Source: Micropterix aruncella
Lineage: Eukaryota; Arthropoda; Insecta; Lepidoptera; Micropterigidae
Assembly (NCBI GenBank): GCA_944548615.1
Contig: OX155980.1
Coordinates: forward strand, 59,134,533-59,198,532
Direction: 5' to 3'
Length of the DNA stretch: 64,000 nt
Shown: in pieces, positions 12,101 through 23,434 of the stretch
Position numbering within the stretch: the first letter of the stretch is position 1
How the letters are laid out: each line of letters starts with the position of its first letter
The notes under the pieces: generated by a model
Told to the model about the DNA's origin: nothing
The model's database searches: none
The model's input: the letters and a program-made list of their open reading frames with translations, nothing else
Made by a program: the position numbers and the translations under genes

Positions 12101-12355
12101 AATTTTGATGCCTTTTTAATTATTGGAATTGCGTTTTATTATGGCCTTTTTTAAGGCCTTATCATCAGTTTATTTACAAATATTCGCAGAAGAGCTCGAG
12201 CACATTGAGAAAGGACAAATAGTCAGCCCCCACCAATAGCTGGCGTACGTTTGCGTCAGCGATACACATATATTCTTCTCCAGTAGGCGTACTCTATCAG
12301 CAGTAGGGGCTACTAATAGGGCCTACTAGGGTCTACTTCCTTGAGCATGACGTCA
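9121..12355. other. Unassigned, with a GC-richer block at ~10180-11280
   Basis: 9121-10180 and 11280-12180 are AT-rich with nothing recognised. The block 10180-11280 is much richer in GC. Its borders contain clusters of AGCT-containing words (about 10190-10460 and 11180-11260). Its middle (10463-11160) has a 106-codon open frame with no family I recognise. The layout would fit an unknown insertion with related ends, but the ends do not align cleanly enough to call a transposon. Confidence 0.35.
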
Positions 12356-12359
12356 CTCT

Positions 12360-12605
12360 GGGCACAGTATATCGAGACTAAAGTATACTCTCTCTCGAGC
12401 TACAGGGTATTGCGGGGAGTGGGTGAGAAGAATGTAGGTAGAGGGGTACGTCTCGACGAAAACCTTTGGTTAGCGTTACGTACAGGTAAAGGCTGGTGAA
12501 TTTCTAGAACGTTTGAATATCAGCGTGGGCCGAGTAGCGGACATCTGGCGGTCATATCCGAGCCCTTACGACCCAAGGCGCGAGAAGCTACTGTCTGGTA
12601 TACTG
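12360..12605 (+). repeat. Dispersed repeat, family C (inverted partner at 25465-25745)
   Basis: The segments CGAGTAGCGGACATCTGGCG, GAGCCCTTACGA, GGGGTACGTCTCGACGA and ACTCTCTCTCGAG recur in the same order, reverse-complemented, at 25465-25745. Match is roughly 75-80 percent by eye, with small indels. Neither copy is coding. The family is not identified. Confidence 0.75.
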
Positions 12606-12804
12606 TGCTCTGGGGTTCAAAATGGAGACTAGTAGTGAAAATTATTTTAAAATTATAATATACTTCAGAATACTTTTCATGGTGACAGATCTTAAAGGCG
12701 CGTACACATTCGCAACACGACATGTAATGCAACAACTTGTTTGTTTTTGCATTGTTTGGTCATTTGTTTGCATCTGTATTATTGTAATGCAAACATGTTA
12801 TGGA

Positions 12805-13765
12805 AATGAATGAATGAATAAAAATCTCTTTATTGCACAATAAAAATAAGGTACAATAGTGGACTTATTGCTACATTACAATATCTTCCAGTCCACCAAC
12901 ATGCTTATATGAAAAGAACAGTAGGCAGAAAAATAAGTACAATATGATACAAAAATATATATTTTTTTTTTAATTATTATAGCATAGTATGCATTTTGGT
13001 TGTATCTAAATTAAACAGTAAATAAAAAAATAATTAAATAAATTTTCGAGTAAGACAAAAACAATGCAAAAACATACATACATATATTAATATATTAACA
13101 AATAAATATATAAGTAAATAAATAAATAAACTGCCAAAATAAGGTAAATAAAGGGAGGGGATAACGGAAAGGTTTGAATTTATGGTTCATATTGTGAAAG
13201 GAAGTGCTTTTTTAATGATTGTCTAAAGGTGGACAGCGAGCTAGCGCCTCTAATAGTTGGAGGAAGCTGATTCCACAGTCGAGCTGCATGTACAGAGAAG
13301 GAGTTGGAAAAAAAAGTAGTTTTGTGTTTTGGGATACGTAGGGTATTATTCTGACTTGAACGAAGTGGGAGTCCTTGTTGAGGTAGGAGGGAGATGTAGG
13401 ACTTTGTAGGACATTCTGTAGAAGTGAAAGGATATGCACCTCTACAGAATGCAACCTCTACGGAGGCATTTCTCCGGTCCCGTATACGAGGCCATTGCAA
13501 TTTTGGTCGGTACTCGGAAACATGGTCATACTTCCGCAGATTGAATATGTACCCTATGCAAACGTTCTGTAGGCGCTCAAGCTTATCAAGTATGTTTTCG
13601 GTGAGATCCATATATGCGACATCGGCATAGTCTAGTAACGGCATAAATAGACTTTGAGCTATGGTTTGCTTAGTCCTTACAGGGAGGAGTCTCTGCAACC
13701 TTGGAAAACTATGAGAGCCATTATTAATTTGCCTGCTTACTTCATTGACTTGTGCTGCCCAGAAA
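12805..13765 (-). mobile_element. 5-prime-truncated CR1/jockey-like LINE
   Basis: On the minus strand a frame runs from about 13765 to the stop near 13180 (about 195 codons). It matches the C-terminal part of LINE ORF2 after the reverse transcriptase: LRxLP...KQTIAQSLFMPLLDYADVAY, then LDKLERLQNVCIGYIFNLRK, and finally SFSVHAARLWNQLPPTIR with FRQSLKKHFL. The frame is intact, so this copy is fairly young. A 3-prime UTR of about 375 bp follows and ends near 12805 in TGCAATAAAGAG plus a short (ATTC)n tail instead of poly(A), a habit of CR1-type elements. The RT domain itself is missing, consistent with 5-prime truncation during target-primed insertion. Confidence 0.85.
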
Positions 13766-14299
13766 TCTCTTTATGGGGTACCCCGGGATTTTAGGCGTAA
13801 CAGTGTGATATTCGTACCTTTATAAGTAAGATAAAATAAATTTACTGAGTGAAGTTTGTTGCACCCGACGTTTCAACGATGTTGCAACCGCCGTTGCTCA
13901 GGGTAGACTCAGACCCAGTCTACCCCAGATAAAGTCTGTCGCAACATCGCCGAAACTTAGTGTGCTACAAACGTCACGCGGTGAATTCGTTTTTATCTTA
14001 TTTAAAATGTCGAACAACCGCGACAGTCTTCGATTTAATACTTCTTATCTTTATGCAGAAATTCAGTTTCCGCTATCGTTCGCTAACTGCAGCTTCCTAA
14101 TGTTAACAAAATGTTTGAGTATCGTAACATCAATCGTTATAGTCTTACTGGTAGAACAGCAAAACACATCAATGGCGGCCCTAAAAGAACAGCAACTTCC
14201 AGGGAAATGGTTTGAAAAGTTAAGGACCGAAAGCTATGCAAATAGTTCGGAAGGTTAAGGACCGAAACTTACGAGAAAGAAACAAAATAGAAAGAAAAG
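13766..14299. other. No gene seen; small inverted repeats
   Basis: It contains a short inverted repeat GGGTAGACT...AGTCTACCC (about 13899-13924) inside a region with paired words such as CAACGATGTTGCAAC. A 98-codon open frame at 13962-14258 has no recognised similarity and partly overlaps the left part of a local repeat, so I leave it uncalled. Confidence 0.35.
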
Positions 14300-14945
14300 A
14301 AAGAAAACATTCATAAAATAATATCAAAGTCAATGTGGAATATATGGTAAGTATTATATTTTTTTTATATAATAATACCTAATCAAAATAAATAGAACAC
14401 TTTGTCCAAACAATACATAACGACAAATATTTAGGATTTTATTTAAAATAAAAATTTCAATTTTGAAATATAATCAAAATAGATAATTAAAAATATTTTT
14501 TTTTTGTTACTTTATTGTTACTTGATTGGAGGGTCGATAAAGAGTCTGGTGAGGGTAATAGGTTGGTCAATTATAAACCGATTAAAACGTACTTACCTAT
14601 ATACAAAGTCCTAGCATTTTCGAGAAATTTATTTTTTCTGTAAATTTGCTTTGTCATCCGTTTTAAGTAGAAATTACGTCCTTTATTCAATTCAACTTAT
14701 TCAAATATTTATAAATAAAAGATTTTACGACATCTGATGTGTAATTCTTCAAATATGAAAGCAATTGCAAAGACGTGTAGATTACAAACGTTAGTGTTAT
14801 GATTCGAGAAGGTTTATTTATTTTATTTTTAAATACGCATAATGTCAAATTCATTTTTATGTTCAACTTGACCAAGTTGTAAAATATCGGCGTTATGAAA
14901 GAGTAATATCATGGTAAAAATTATGTTTCAACCCTGGGTAATAAT
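14300..14945 (+). repeat. Diverged duplication, copy 1
   Basis: Blocks around GGAATATATGGTAAGTA, AAATAAATAGAACA, and AACTTGACCAAGTTGTAAAAT recur in the same order and orientation at 17660-18075. The spacing differs because of indels. It is AT-rich and non-coding; probably an old interspersed repeat. Confidence 0.6.
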
Positions 14946-14984
14946 AATTCGGTATAACTGCAGTATAGAAAACTCTTCTGGATT

Positions 14985-15830
14985 GTTGATTTTTAAACGT
15001 CACTATATTCCTACACTCAGATTCCGAATCTGCAATAATCTTTTGCCGCTCTTAATAAATACGCGAGATATAGGCATTCCAAGTTTGCATACTATAATTT
15101 CAGGAGTAGTATCGCAAAATAGTCGATATATCGTGAGTTCTCTAATATCGATAACAATTCGCGATATTACAAAAATTATGACATGCTCGTGAAAAACATG
15201 TTGGCGATATTTTAAAAAATGAGACTATTTTCGAAGTTTTTTTCAATGACCTTGCGTTTTGATAACAAAAGGTAACCTGAAACAAACGAAATTTCTTCAA
15301 TATCAAACTAACACCGCAGGCAAAAATTTTTTTCGTAAATCACGCGAAATTCGAAAAAAAAATCTTCTGATAATATTGCCATGCAATCATTTAAAATTCA
15401 ATTTTCGAAGTTTTTACGAAATGACTTTGTGTATTGATGACTAAAGGTAACCTGAAACAAACGACATTTCAGGATATCTTCTGTCATCAATATGCAAAAT
15501 CATTGAAAAAACATCGAAAATAGTGCCCTTTTTTTAAAATTTCGCGAAAATACGTATTTTTCCGCTCGTTTTTTAAAAGTATTTCGTTTAATCTAAAAAC
15601 TCTGCAAATTCTCATAATTTCTGTAATATCGCTAATTGTTATCGATATTACGATAAACTCGAATGTGTCGTACACGGTATGTTCAAACAAAATGGCCGCA
15701 ACTTTCTTGACATTGGAATGAAAATTTTGAACGCCTATATCTCGCTTATTTATTGAGATCGAATAAAGATTATGGAAGATTCGGAATCAGCGTGGTGAAT
15801 ATAGTGTTGAATTTATTTTTTTTTATTTTG
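14985..15830. repeat. Large imperfect inverted repeat with internal copies
   Basis: The left arm (about 14985-15185) and the right arm (about 15590-15830) are reverse complements at roughly 70 percent. Shared landmarks are GATTCCGAATC, AATAAATACGCGAGATATAGG and ATATCGATAACAATTCGCGA. Between them a ~70 bp block is repeated twice directly (about 15225-15300 and 15398-15470, both with GGTAACCTGAAACAAACGA) and once inverted and diverged (about 15480-15540). A decayed transposon with long terminal inverted repeats would explain this. No transposase frame is left. Confidence 0.65.
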
Positions 15831-17659
15831 GCCTGTTTATCAAATATTAGATAACAATCTAATATTAATTTTTTTTTTGAGAGATGTTCCTATACTGCAG
15901 TTATTCCAATAATTCAATATAATCAATGCTAATACGCTATATAATCAATGGTAGTACGGGATTCGAAAGATTGAAATGTTTATTTTTTTTAAATTAATTA
16001 CCTATTCTGACGTTCATAAATAAATAAATCTCAAAAGGACCTCATAATTATGATACTTAAAAAAATCGCATAGGTATTATGATTTATTTATTTTATTTTT
16101 CATTTGAAATGTTTTGTTGTCTAATTTGGCTTATTAAATCATAGGTTTTAATCTGTTTTCCAAATGCGTTTATTATTATTGTTATTCTAAGATATCATTC
16201 CAAGATAAAGTATCAAATAGGATACCAATTCGACAACAAAATTATATTATTATATAAACAAGGCTATCTGTTAAATACGACTGCAATCGCGACACATTCT
16301 TTATAACTACAACAGATTACGCAGAGCGCAAAATACCTTAATAGTCCCTCCACTAGATGTCGCTAATTCTCGTAAGATTTATGATACGTGATATCTTAAA
16401 TTTAGGTTGGTATAGTTTAAAAGAATAGTTTTCTTTGTTTATTCATTATTTGGTTAATTACAGTGTATCAAGTAATGCATGTTGTCTTAAAAAAATAAGA
16501 ATCTGATTTAGGGACATCTAGTAGAATGACTGAAAACTTACCACATTCCATAAAAATTGTGCAACATGATTACTATGAGATTCAATAGATGGCGTCAAAT
16601 GGGTGAACCTTAACCAGTGACCGTATAACTACTAGACCCAGTGAACAGCCTGAGAATGCGTCAGCCGAATAGCAAGAGACAGCTGCCTATAGTGCCCCTT
16701 CCATCCTTGTCTAGTCGTGCATTCACGGAGACACGTACATATATTACTATGACAACGCGTTTATATCACTATGGCAACGCTTCGACGCCATAAGTCTGCT
16801 ATGCTATGGATAAACGCGCATGCCCAACTAGACAAGGATAGAGGGAGTTTATTTTCCCCCTATTTCTTTCTATTCGGTGAACGCATTCACTCACAGCCCG
16901 CCTTCGCACTCCCGTTCTCTATTTTGTTACCCTATAGAGGGCATAGGCCCTCACCACCCGGAAATATTTATTTTGATCTGAGATCAGAAAGAAAATGTTA
17001 AGCTGAGACGGAAAATAATGCTAATTTCAATAGTACTGAAGGATTTATGTGCATGTGTACGATGAGAAGTTTAATTTCTCTGAAGTTCAATCTCTCCCAG
17101 AAATCGATTTTGGAAGGTTTACGAAACTCAAAAATCGTATTTTGGAAAATCATAATAATGAGATAAGTACTACCTATATAATTTTTCCACCAAGTAATTA
17201 TTGGAGATATTTATTTATTGGTGTTTTATATTTGTTTACGAATTTTGAGTGCGCTTCTTTCTTGTAAAGCGACTGTATTTCATAAACTATTTAACCATCT
17301 TATCTTGCAGACTCGATTCATGTAATCACAATATGAAATTATCACAAAATGCTGGCGTTGATTGTATTAATGAAAAGTTTAGGTATATACAAAATGCATT
17401 GTTTTGCAACAAATATCATATATATCTATTTACCTAATAAGATATTAGATAAAAGAATAAAATGTCACGCAATGGAGCTGACCAGTTAGCTTTTCGGAGC
17501 CCTCTTCCGCCATTGCTCTGTCCGGTATTATGTATCTCTTGTTTTATTACCCCTTTCGATTTTTTAAATTGTTTGTGAGACATTGAGAATTTTGTGACAA
17601 ATAAAATAGACTTAAAACTAAAAGAATGAGAAAATAGATATATGCTAAAAAAACAAAAG
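15831..17659. other. No gene seen
   Basis: AT-rich, with a GC-richer block at about 16560-17000. Within it CCATCCTTGTCTAGT (about 16700) recurs inverted as ACTAGACAAGGATAG (about 16828). The short open frames there have no recognisable similarity. Confidence 0.35.
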
Positions 17660-18075
17660 AGAATTGAAAGTAAGAGAAAAATATTAAAAGTCATTAATGC
17701 GAAATATATGGTAAGTAATATAAAATTTTATATATGTAAAACATATCTAGTCAAGATAAATAGAATACATTGTTAAAACAAGACATGAAACAAATATTTA
17801 AGTTTTTTTTGGTAATAAAGTTCAATGTTAAAATATAATCAACATACACACATATTTAAAAATATAATCATCATTTGTGCAAGGTTTATTAGGTTATGCT
17901 TTCTAACATTTTATGTAAGTATGGTTAGTCTGTAACAATTTTAAAAAAAATCTTTATTTTTTTTTTTAAAACTCAATTGTCATATTCATTTTATGCTAAA
18001 CTTGATCAGGTGGTAAAATTTCGGAGTCATGAATGAGTAATGTCTGTGTCAAAATGTTTTCATCTTGGGTATTTT
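17660..18075 (+). repeat. Diverged duplication, copy 2
   Basis: Partner of 14300-14945; shares GAAATATATGGTAAGTAAT, GATAAATAGAATACATTG and AACTTGATCAGGTGGTAAAAT in the same order. It is shorter than copy 1 owing to deletions. Confidence 0.6.
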
Positions 18076-18524
18076 TAAATTATTTCCTAAAACTTGTCTG
18101 AAGTATTCCGAAATTTGAATTATTGGCCAAACAGAGCCATAAGAGTGAAGTTTTTGGAAAAAGTTGCTAAAATCAAGAACTTTAACTTCCATATAAAGTT
18201 CATTAGTGGGATGGCGATTTTTTATAAAGGACGGGTTGATTATAAATCCCAATAATTTAACCAATGACAATAATAATACCATTCAGTTATTAGTGACATC
18301 TTTTTTATAGTGGCCGATTGTATAACTAAAATAATACGAAGAGAATGCCATTTATTAGTCTATATGAAAATTAAAGTGCGTAATTATGATATATTGAAAC
18401 CTCTACACCAAATTAAAAATTGATATATTTATGTAAATAATATTTAAATATGATGATCTAGGTTATAATATAAAAAAGTAAGATACAAAGGGTTTAAAAT
18501 GGATTTGTTATTATATTATTATTT
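18076..18524. other. No gene seen
   Basis: AT-rich sequence between the duplication and the end of a minus-strand LINE. No 3-prime tail of that LINE can be recognised here. Confidence 0.4.
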
Positions 18525-20665
18525 TATACCGTATAGGCGTATACAGCCAGAGTGTGATTTTTGGGTTGAGACCCCATTTTTCCCCATTAGTCTCCGACAC
18601 TGCCAAAAAGTTAGGCAGGCCCTCTTTGTTTTGGCATCGATATGACTCGCCCAGTTTAGTTTACTGTCAAGGATGACTCCCAGATACTTCACCTGTTGTT
18701 GATAGGGAGAGTTTTGTGTTGAATAATTTTGATACTTGTAGTTCTGGTAACTTCCTCTTGTTGGTGAAAAGGATGAGTTCTATCTTTTTCGTATTTACTA
18801 ACAATTGATGTTCGTCACACCATTTTTCTACTATCTGCAAAGCTGAGCACATGACTTTACATAGCATATTTTCTGCGTTTCCATTTATCATTATTGTTAG
18901 GTCGTCGGCATAACCAATGTAATCCCATTCATTTAGTGTTATTATGAGGCTCTCCACTTTTATGTTCCATAGAAGTGGTGATAGCATCCCCCCTTGGGGG
19001 CATTCTTTAACTACCTTCGCCTTTGTGGTAGTATTCATCAATATCTGGACCGCCCTTATGCTAACCAGCTCCGTGATCCATTCTATGGTAACTGGTTAAG
19101 TTCCTGTAGGGTGTGGTTTATGCTGTTGTGCATGGTTTTGTCAAAAGCCCCTTCTATGTCTATAAAGGCGGCAAGTGTTGACAGCTTATTTTTTAGATCC
19201 GATTCTATTTTGTGCACCACCGTGTGTAGTGCCGACTCTGTTGATTTGCCTTTATGTAGGCGTGTTGTTGTGGGTGTGGTTGTTTATTTCTTAGTGCCTT
19301 ATCCCTTAGGTGACGGTCCATCATTCTTTTGTAAGAAAGACGTTAGGCTGATGGGTCTGAGGGATTTGGCGTGTGAGTAGTCCTCCTTTCCCGGTATCGG
19401 TAGGAAGACTACTTCGCCTATCTCCATGCCTTTGGAATGAATTTGAAGGCTATACAGGCCCTATAGATTGGTAGTAGGTATTTTGTTGCATGGCTCGATT
19501 GCCATTGTAGTAATGCTGGGAAAATGGCATCCAGCCCTGCGGATTTGAAGGGTTTGAAGCTTTCCAGGACCCATTTTATTTTGTCCGCAGTTACTATCTT
19601 GTTTGCGACTTCCCATTCTTGGGTTGTTGGTGCGCTATAGTTTTCGTCTGGCCACTCAGGATCTTCTGTGATTTGACATCTAGGAAAGTGTGTTTCCAGG
19701 AGTACTGAGCTGGTTTCTACATCTGTGTTTCTGTAAGTGCCATCTTCCTTTTTTAGGGAACCTAGGCGGTTGGGCTCGCCTTTAGCTAGGATTTTCTTTA
19801 TTCTTCCGTCTTGACGCAGAAGTTGTGCAGGATTCTGTTCTTCGGAATCTGATCCGCTTCTTGTAGTGTTTTTGTGACGTTTTGTATTTATCCCAGCCCT
19901 CATTGGTTTTGGTATTTTTTGCTCGGTTAAAGAGTGTCCTGAGTCCTCGACGTAGCTTTTCCAGCTCTGGTCCCCACCGTGAGCTTTTCCTGGGTCTTTA
20001 GGCTTTACAACAGGACATGCCAGTTCATAACTACTTAAAAGGGTTGCAGTTAGGATATGTACGTTTGTTTCTATGTTTTCTGTGCTAAGTGCTGCGTTAG
20101 TTAGTTTTTGTCTCCTAGCGCTTTGTTTAGTAAGTTTGTGTACCTTGTATTATCTGTTTTACGGGGGTTACAATATGGGACAGGGTCTGTTAGCTTGTAC
20201 CTTATTTGAAAACAGATGCGGCGGTGGTCTGCAAACGATGGGTCGTTTGATACGTGCCATCCCTCAATTAAACTGGCCGCCGCGTCCGTTGCCAAGGTAA
20301 TGACTACGATAGTTTGGTACCTAGAGTTTACAAAAGTAGGTTCCCTACCTCTGTTTATAATGTTTAGGTTTGTTTGAAATAGATATTCAGCTAAGGACTC
20401 TCCCCTTCTGTTGGTGTCTTTGCTTCCCCACAGAGAGTGATGGGCATTGCAGTCCGTAGATATGATCAGATCCCAGTCGTGTGCTTCACAATGCTGCACC
20501 AGTCTGGCTAGTTCTCCTGAAGGAGTTTCGCTCTCGGTCGGCATGTACATTGAAGCTTGGACTAGGACAGTTTGTTTTTCTGTGGCGAGTTTCACTGCAG
20601 TTAGTTCTCTTGAACATAATTGGTTAAGAAAAGTGGTTGCTAAAGATTTAGGCACGTAGATACAT
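18525..20665 (-). mobile_element. Degenerate LOA/I/R1-like LINE: endonuclease plus reverse transcriptase
   Basis: Read on the minus strand, the order is that of LINE ORF2. At 20655-20101 is an APE-like endonuclease with IISTDCNAHHSLWGSKDTNR, RGESLAEYLF, REPTFVN and DPSFADHRRI. A linker follows, and then the RT start (19903-19418: FKSAGLDAIF...IPKAWR). RT motif A FIDIEGAFDKT is at about 19175-19135. Motifs B and C (CPQGGMLSPLLWN, YADD at 18912-18901) come next, then KYLGVILDSKLNW and a Gly-Leu-Asn-Pro-Lys block at about 18690-18525. Frames change at about 20100, 19915, 19400 and 19041, so several frameshifts break it. It stops before the RNase H region. DCNAHHSLWGS and DIEGAFD point to the LOA/I/R1 group. 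It cannot code for an active enzyme. Confidence 0.85.
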
Positions 20666-20934
20666 GTTATTGGGTTGTCAAGCTATAGGCATAATCGATG
20701 ATAAAATGTGTTTTCACAACGCTAGCGCTGGGCTCGAATCGGTTTGTATACGTCAGCTCTAATTACCTAATTCATACAAGGAATAAAACTAATTAGAGAA
20801 AAAATGTTGTAAATCGGAAAATTCATTTAAAAGTTACGCTCCTTAAGTCAATTATATTACAATTTTAATTAAATCTCAATAAAACACTCATAATAAAACC
20901 TGTTTGCTCAAAATGGCAATAAAACCTGCTTCAT

Positions 20935-22295
20935 TTTTTGTGTACATAAATGACCTTTTCTAATAATATATTTAATGGATGTAAGGCTGATGACACTGCC
21001 TTAATTTTCCGAATGAAGACCTGCCATGAAATCGCAGAACAGGGTGAGTCTAAACAATATTTATATTTAGCTTCAGAATTATTTACTGACATTAAAGAGC
21101 GACAAAACAAATTGTGTTTCTTATTACTTGCAAGCAGAATTTTATAAATATATATACCTGTGATAAAAATTTAGTTATGTGCCTTACATCCAGAAAATTA
21201 TTTATTGGTTAATATGCGATATAATTGCACAAATATACGACATAAAACTCAAGCCCAGTCTTATATTTGATAACACCATTTACTTACATTTCCCACGTAC
21301 GTTAGGAAAGTGGAAAATATTCAAATTCGAATACTGAAACAAATGGCACCAAAAGGCTCAATACAAATTAAGCAAAATAATTACACAGAACTCTACTCCT
21401 CAATTGATGTCTTGCCTATAAGTTTCTTCGTATGGTATAAAATTCTGCTTGACAACAACGAAAACGGTTCGTTACGAATACCTGCCGATCATATACACAG
21501 AACTCGGCTACGTGAAAAGGGGTATTTGAAATATAACAAGCAAAACAATTATTACGGCGATAGAACTCTTGAATTCATTGTTCCAAAATTATCCAATCAC
21601 TTTTCAATAAAATTAGACAACTCAATCAGCAAATACTTACTAAAGAAAACATTGAAACTTATACTACTAAGCAACCTAAATAATGACTTACCCAGGCGAG
21701 CTAATTGAAATAATTGAAATATTATGTAATATAAATACTATAACAGAGAAATTAAAAACTATATTAGTGTAAATTAGCATAAATATGTAAAAGAAGTAGC
21801 ATAACTGTGACAAGTAAAAATTCTATTAGACTAAATTAGCATTAACATCAAGTAGAATAATTATGGTAAACCAAGCTAATTAAGATAAGTTAGGTTAGGT
21901 TAGGGCATAAGTATAGATATCTAGTATGAATCATTTCATTAGTGTAATCATTTGTTATTGTAATTGTAAACAAAGTAAGTATACCAGGATAATTAGTATA
22001 GGTTAGGTTAGATTAGTAAGTAGGCATATCAATTTAGTGGAAAAGCATATTTATAAGTGTATATTCAGCTAGTTATGATAGGAGATATAGGTCAGATTAG
22101 GTTAGGTTAGGAAGTCAATGCATCTACTTAACGTAGAAAGTTATAATAGTTAATAAAAGTATAATAGGTAATAGATAATATAAGTCAGATATAAACACAT
22201 TATTGTTAGTTACCCACTGAAAAGGCACTAGCCTTAGTGGGGAACTGTGACATGTAATTTGTATCTTTTTTTATGAATAAAGACTACTACCAAAA
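20935..22295 (+). mobile_element. Degenerate jockey/CR1-like LINE with 3-prime UTR and poly(A)
   Basis: At about 20937-21045 the reading F-V-Y-I-N-D-L-F, then C-K-A-D-D-T-A-L-I-F, matches RT motif C (usually Y-A-D-D) and its approach; Tyr is replaced by Lys. After a decayed stretch, the frame 21310-21708 (132 codons) resembles the ORF2 C-terminal region (M-E-N-I-Q-I-R-I-L-K, L-P-I-S-F-F, Y-L-L-K-K-T-L-K). It is followed by about 560 bp of non-coding sequence with several GGTTAGGTTAGG words, then ATGAATAAAGACTACTACC and a run of A ending near 22302. That is a LINE 3-prime end. The RT is broken. Confidence 0.7.
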
Positions 22296-22302
22296 AAAAA
22301 AT

Positions 22303-22780
22303 TGGGTGCGCATATAAATGATGTGGCAACTAAAGTAAGGAGACTTATATATGCGTTTGAGGTACTTTGAAACATGTTAATATCCCATCATAATGTCTAC
22401 CATGCCCTACCAAATAGTTTTAAAAATATGCGATACTCTGGATTGGGGACGATCTACACGTAATGTTTTAAATTCGCTTATGACAGCACAGAGAGTGCTT
22501 CTTCAGGTCATTACCGGAAACCCCGAAGGTTCTCCTTAAACGACTTGTTCGCAGAGCTAAAGTTATTATACATTTGGTAGATAAATGCAAAAAAAGTTCA
22601 TCTTAGCTACTTAAAAATTAAAACTGGCATAAAATTGCAACGATAGGCTCCACAGCCCCTAAACATATCGCATGAAAAAGCCAAACTTCCTTTGCCCAAA
22701 GATACTTTAGCTTTGAAGGGTCCAAAATTTACAACGAACGAATTTATTAAAACATGCAAAATATAAAGTCTATTCAATTT
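22303..22780 (+). pseudogene. Second LINE ORF2 C-terminal remnant
   Basis: Starting right after the poly(A) of the previous element, frames read R-R-L-I-Y-A-F, then W-G-R-S-T-R-N and A-Q-R-V-L-L-Q-V-I-T-G-N-P. These fit the LRRLIYxFKxLR and WGG...LxxAQRxxLKVIxxxP motifs of jockey-like ORF2. Several frameshifts and stops occur. It appears that one LINE inserted into or beside an older one. Confidence 0.6.
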
Positions 22781-22849
22781 AAATTTAAATTTACGGAAGT
22801 CTAACTCGAGAGAAATGAGGTGGAAAATTTAATATTTTTTATTTTTATT

Positions 22850-23434
22850 TATTGTGTGGGGCTTTTCTGAGGTTTTTATGAGCCTTGTAACATTGCGACC
22901 ATTGCTGATCTATTGTGTTCGCCACCTATGTAGTTAGACTCGTGTCATTTAAGAACCGCAACACGCTTTTGGCGCCAGATTGTTTTACCTCCTCAGGTTG
23001 GAGGTAATGACCACCCAAGTGAATCTTTTACGCATCAGCGGACCACACTTGTACATGAGGTGCAGGGGAGTTTCCTCTGCCTTTGGCAGAACCTGCACAT
23101 TTTCGTGTCCCGGAGCTTGAGGTTGTACATGTGTCTTCAGGCTACAATGCCCCATGAGCGGCCTCACCAGTACGCGTTGATTGTTTCTATTTAGCGATAA
23201 GGCCTCACGGGCAATCTTACGGTCGTTAGCGCTTTGGAATGATTCAACCCTGGCATGTTGTTCCAGTGGTTCACGGATTGTTCTAAACATAATTTTTTGA
23301 GCATTTGGTTTGCAAGATTTTTGGTACATCCCTTCTTTAACTACCCCCTTTCCCAATCTCAACCCCCCCTCCCATCCCAATCGATCAATTGCTGTAAAAC
23401 TTTGGCCATTGCGCAGTTCTTTGAAATGTTTCAA
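22850..23434 (-). pseudogene. LINE RNase H / zinc-knuckle tail (R1/LOA group)
   Basis: A 149-codon minus-strand frame (23434-22985) ends with SLNRNNQRVLVRPLMGHCSL, then EETPLHLMYKCGPLMRKRF. This is the region after the RNase H domain in I/R1/LOA-type ORF2 proteins, where a Cys/His knuckle lies (here decayed). Out of frame, the sequence continues to about 22850 with S-V-L-R-F-L-N-D-T-S-L, the typical ending. It cannot be the missing 3-prime part of the 18525-20665 copy: on the minus strand it lies upstream of it. Catalytic RNase H residues are not recognisable. Confidence 0.75.

Noticed and set aside
18994..19380. A 128-codon plus-strand frame
   Set aside because: It is antisense to the minus-strand LINE reverse transcriptase, including motif A (FIDIEGAFD).
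22850..23434. The RNase H tail as the missing end of the LINE at 18525-20665
   Set aside because: On the minus strand it lies upstream of the endonuclease part of that copy, so it must belong to a separate insertion.
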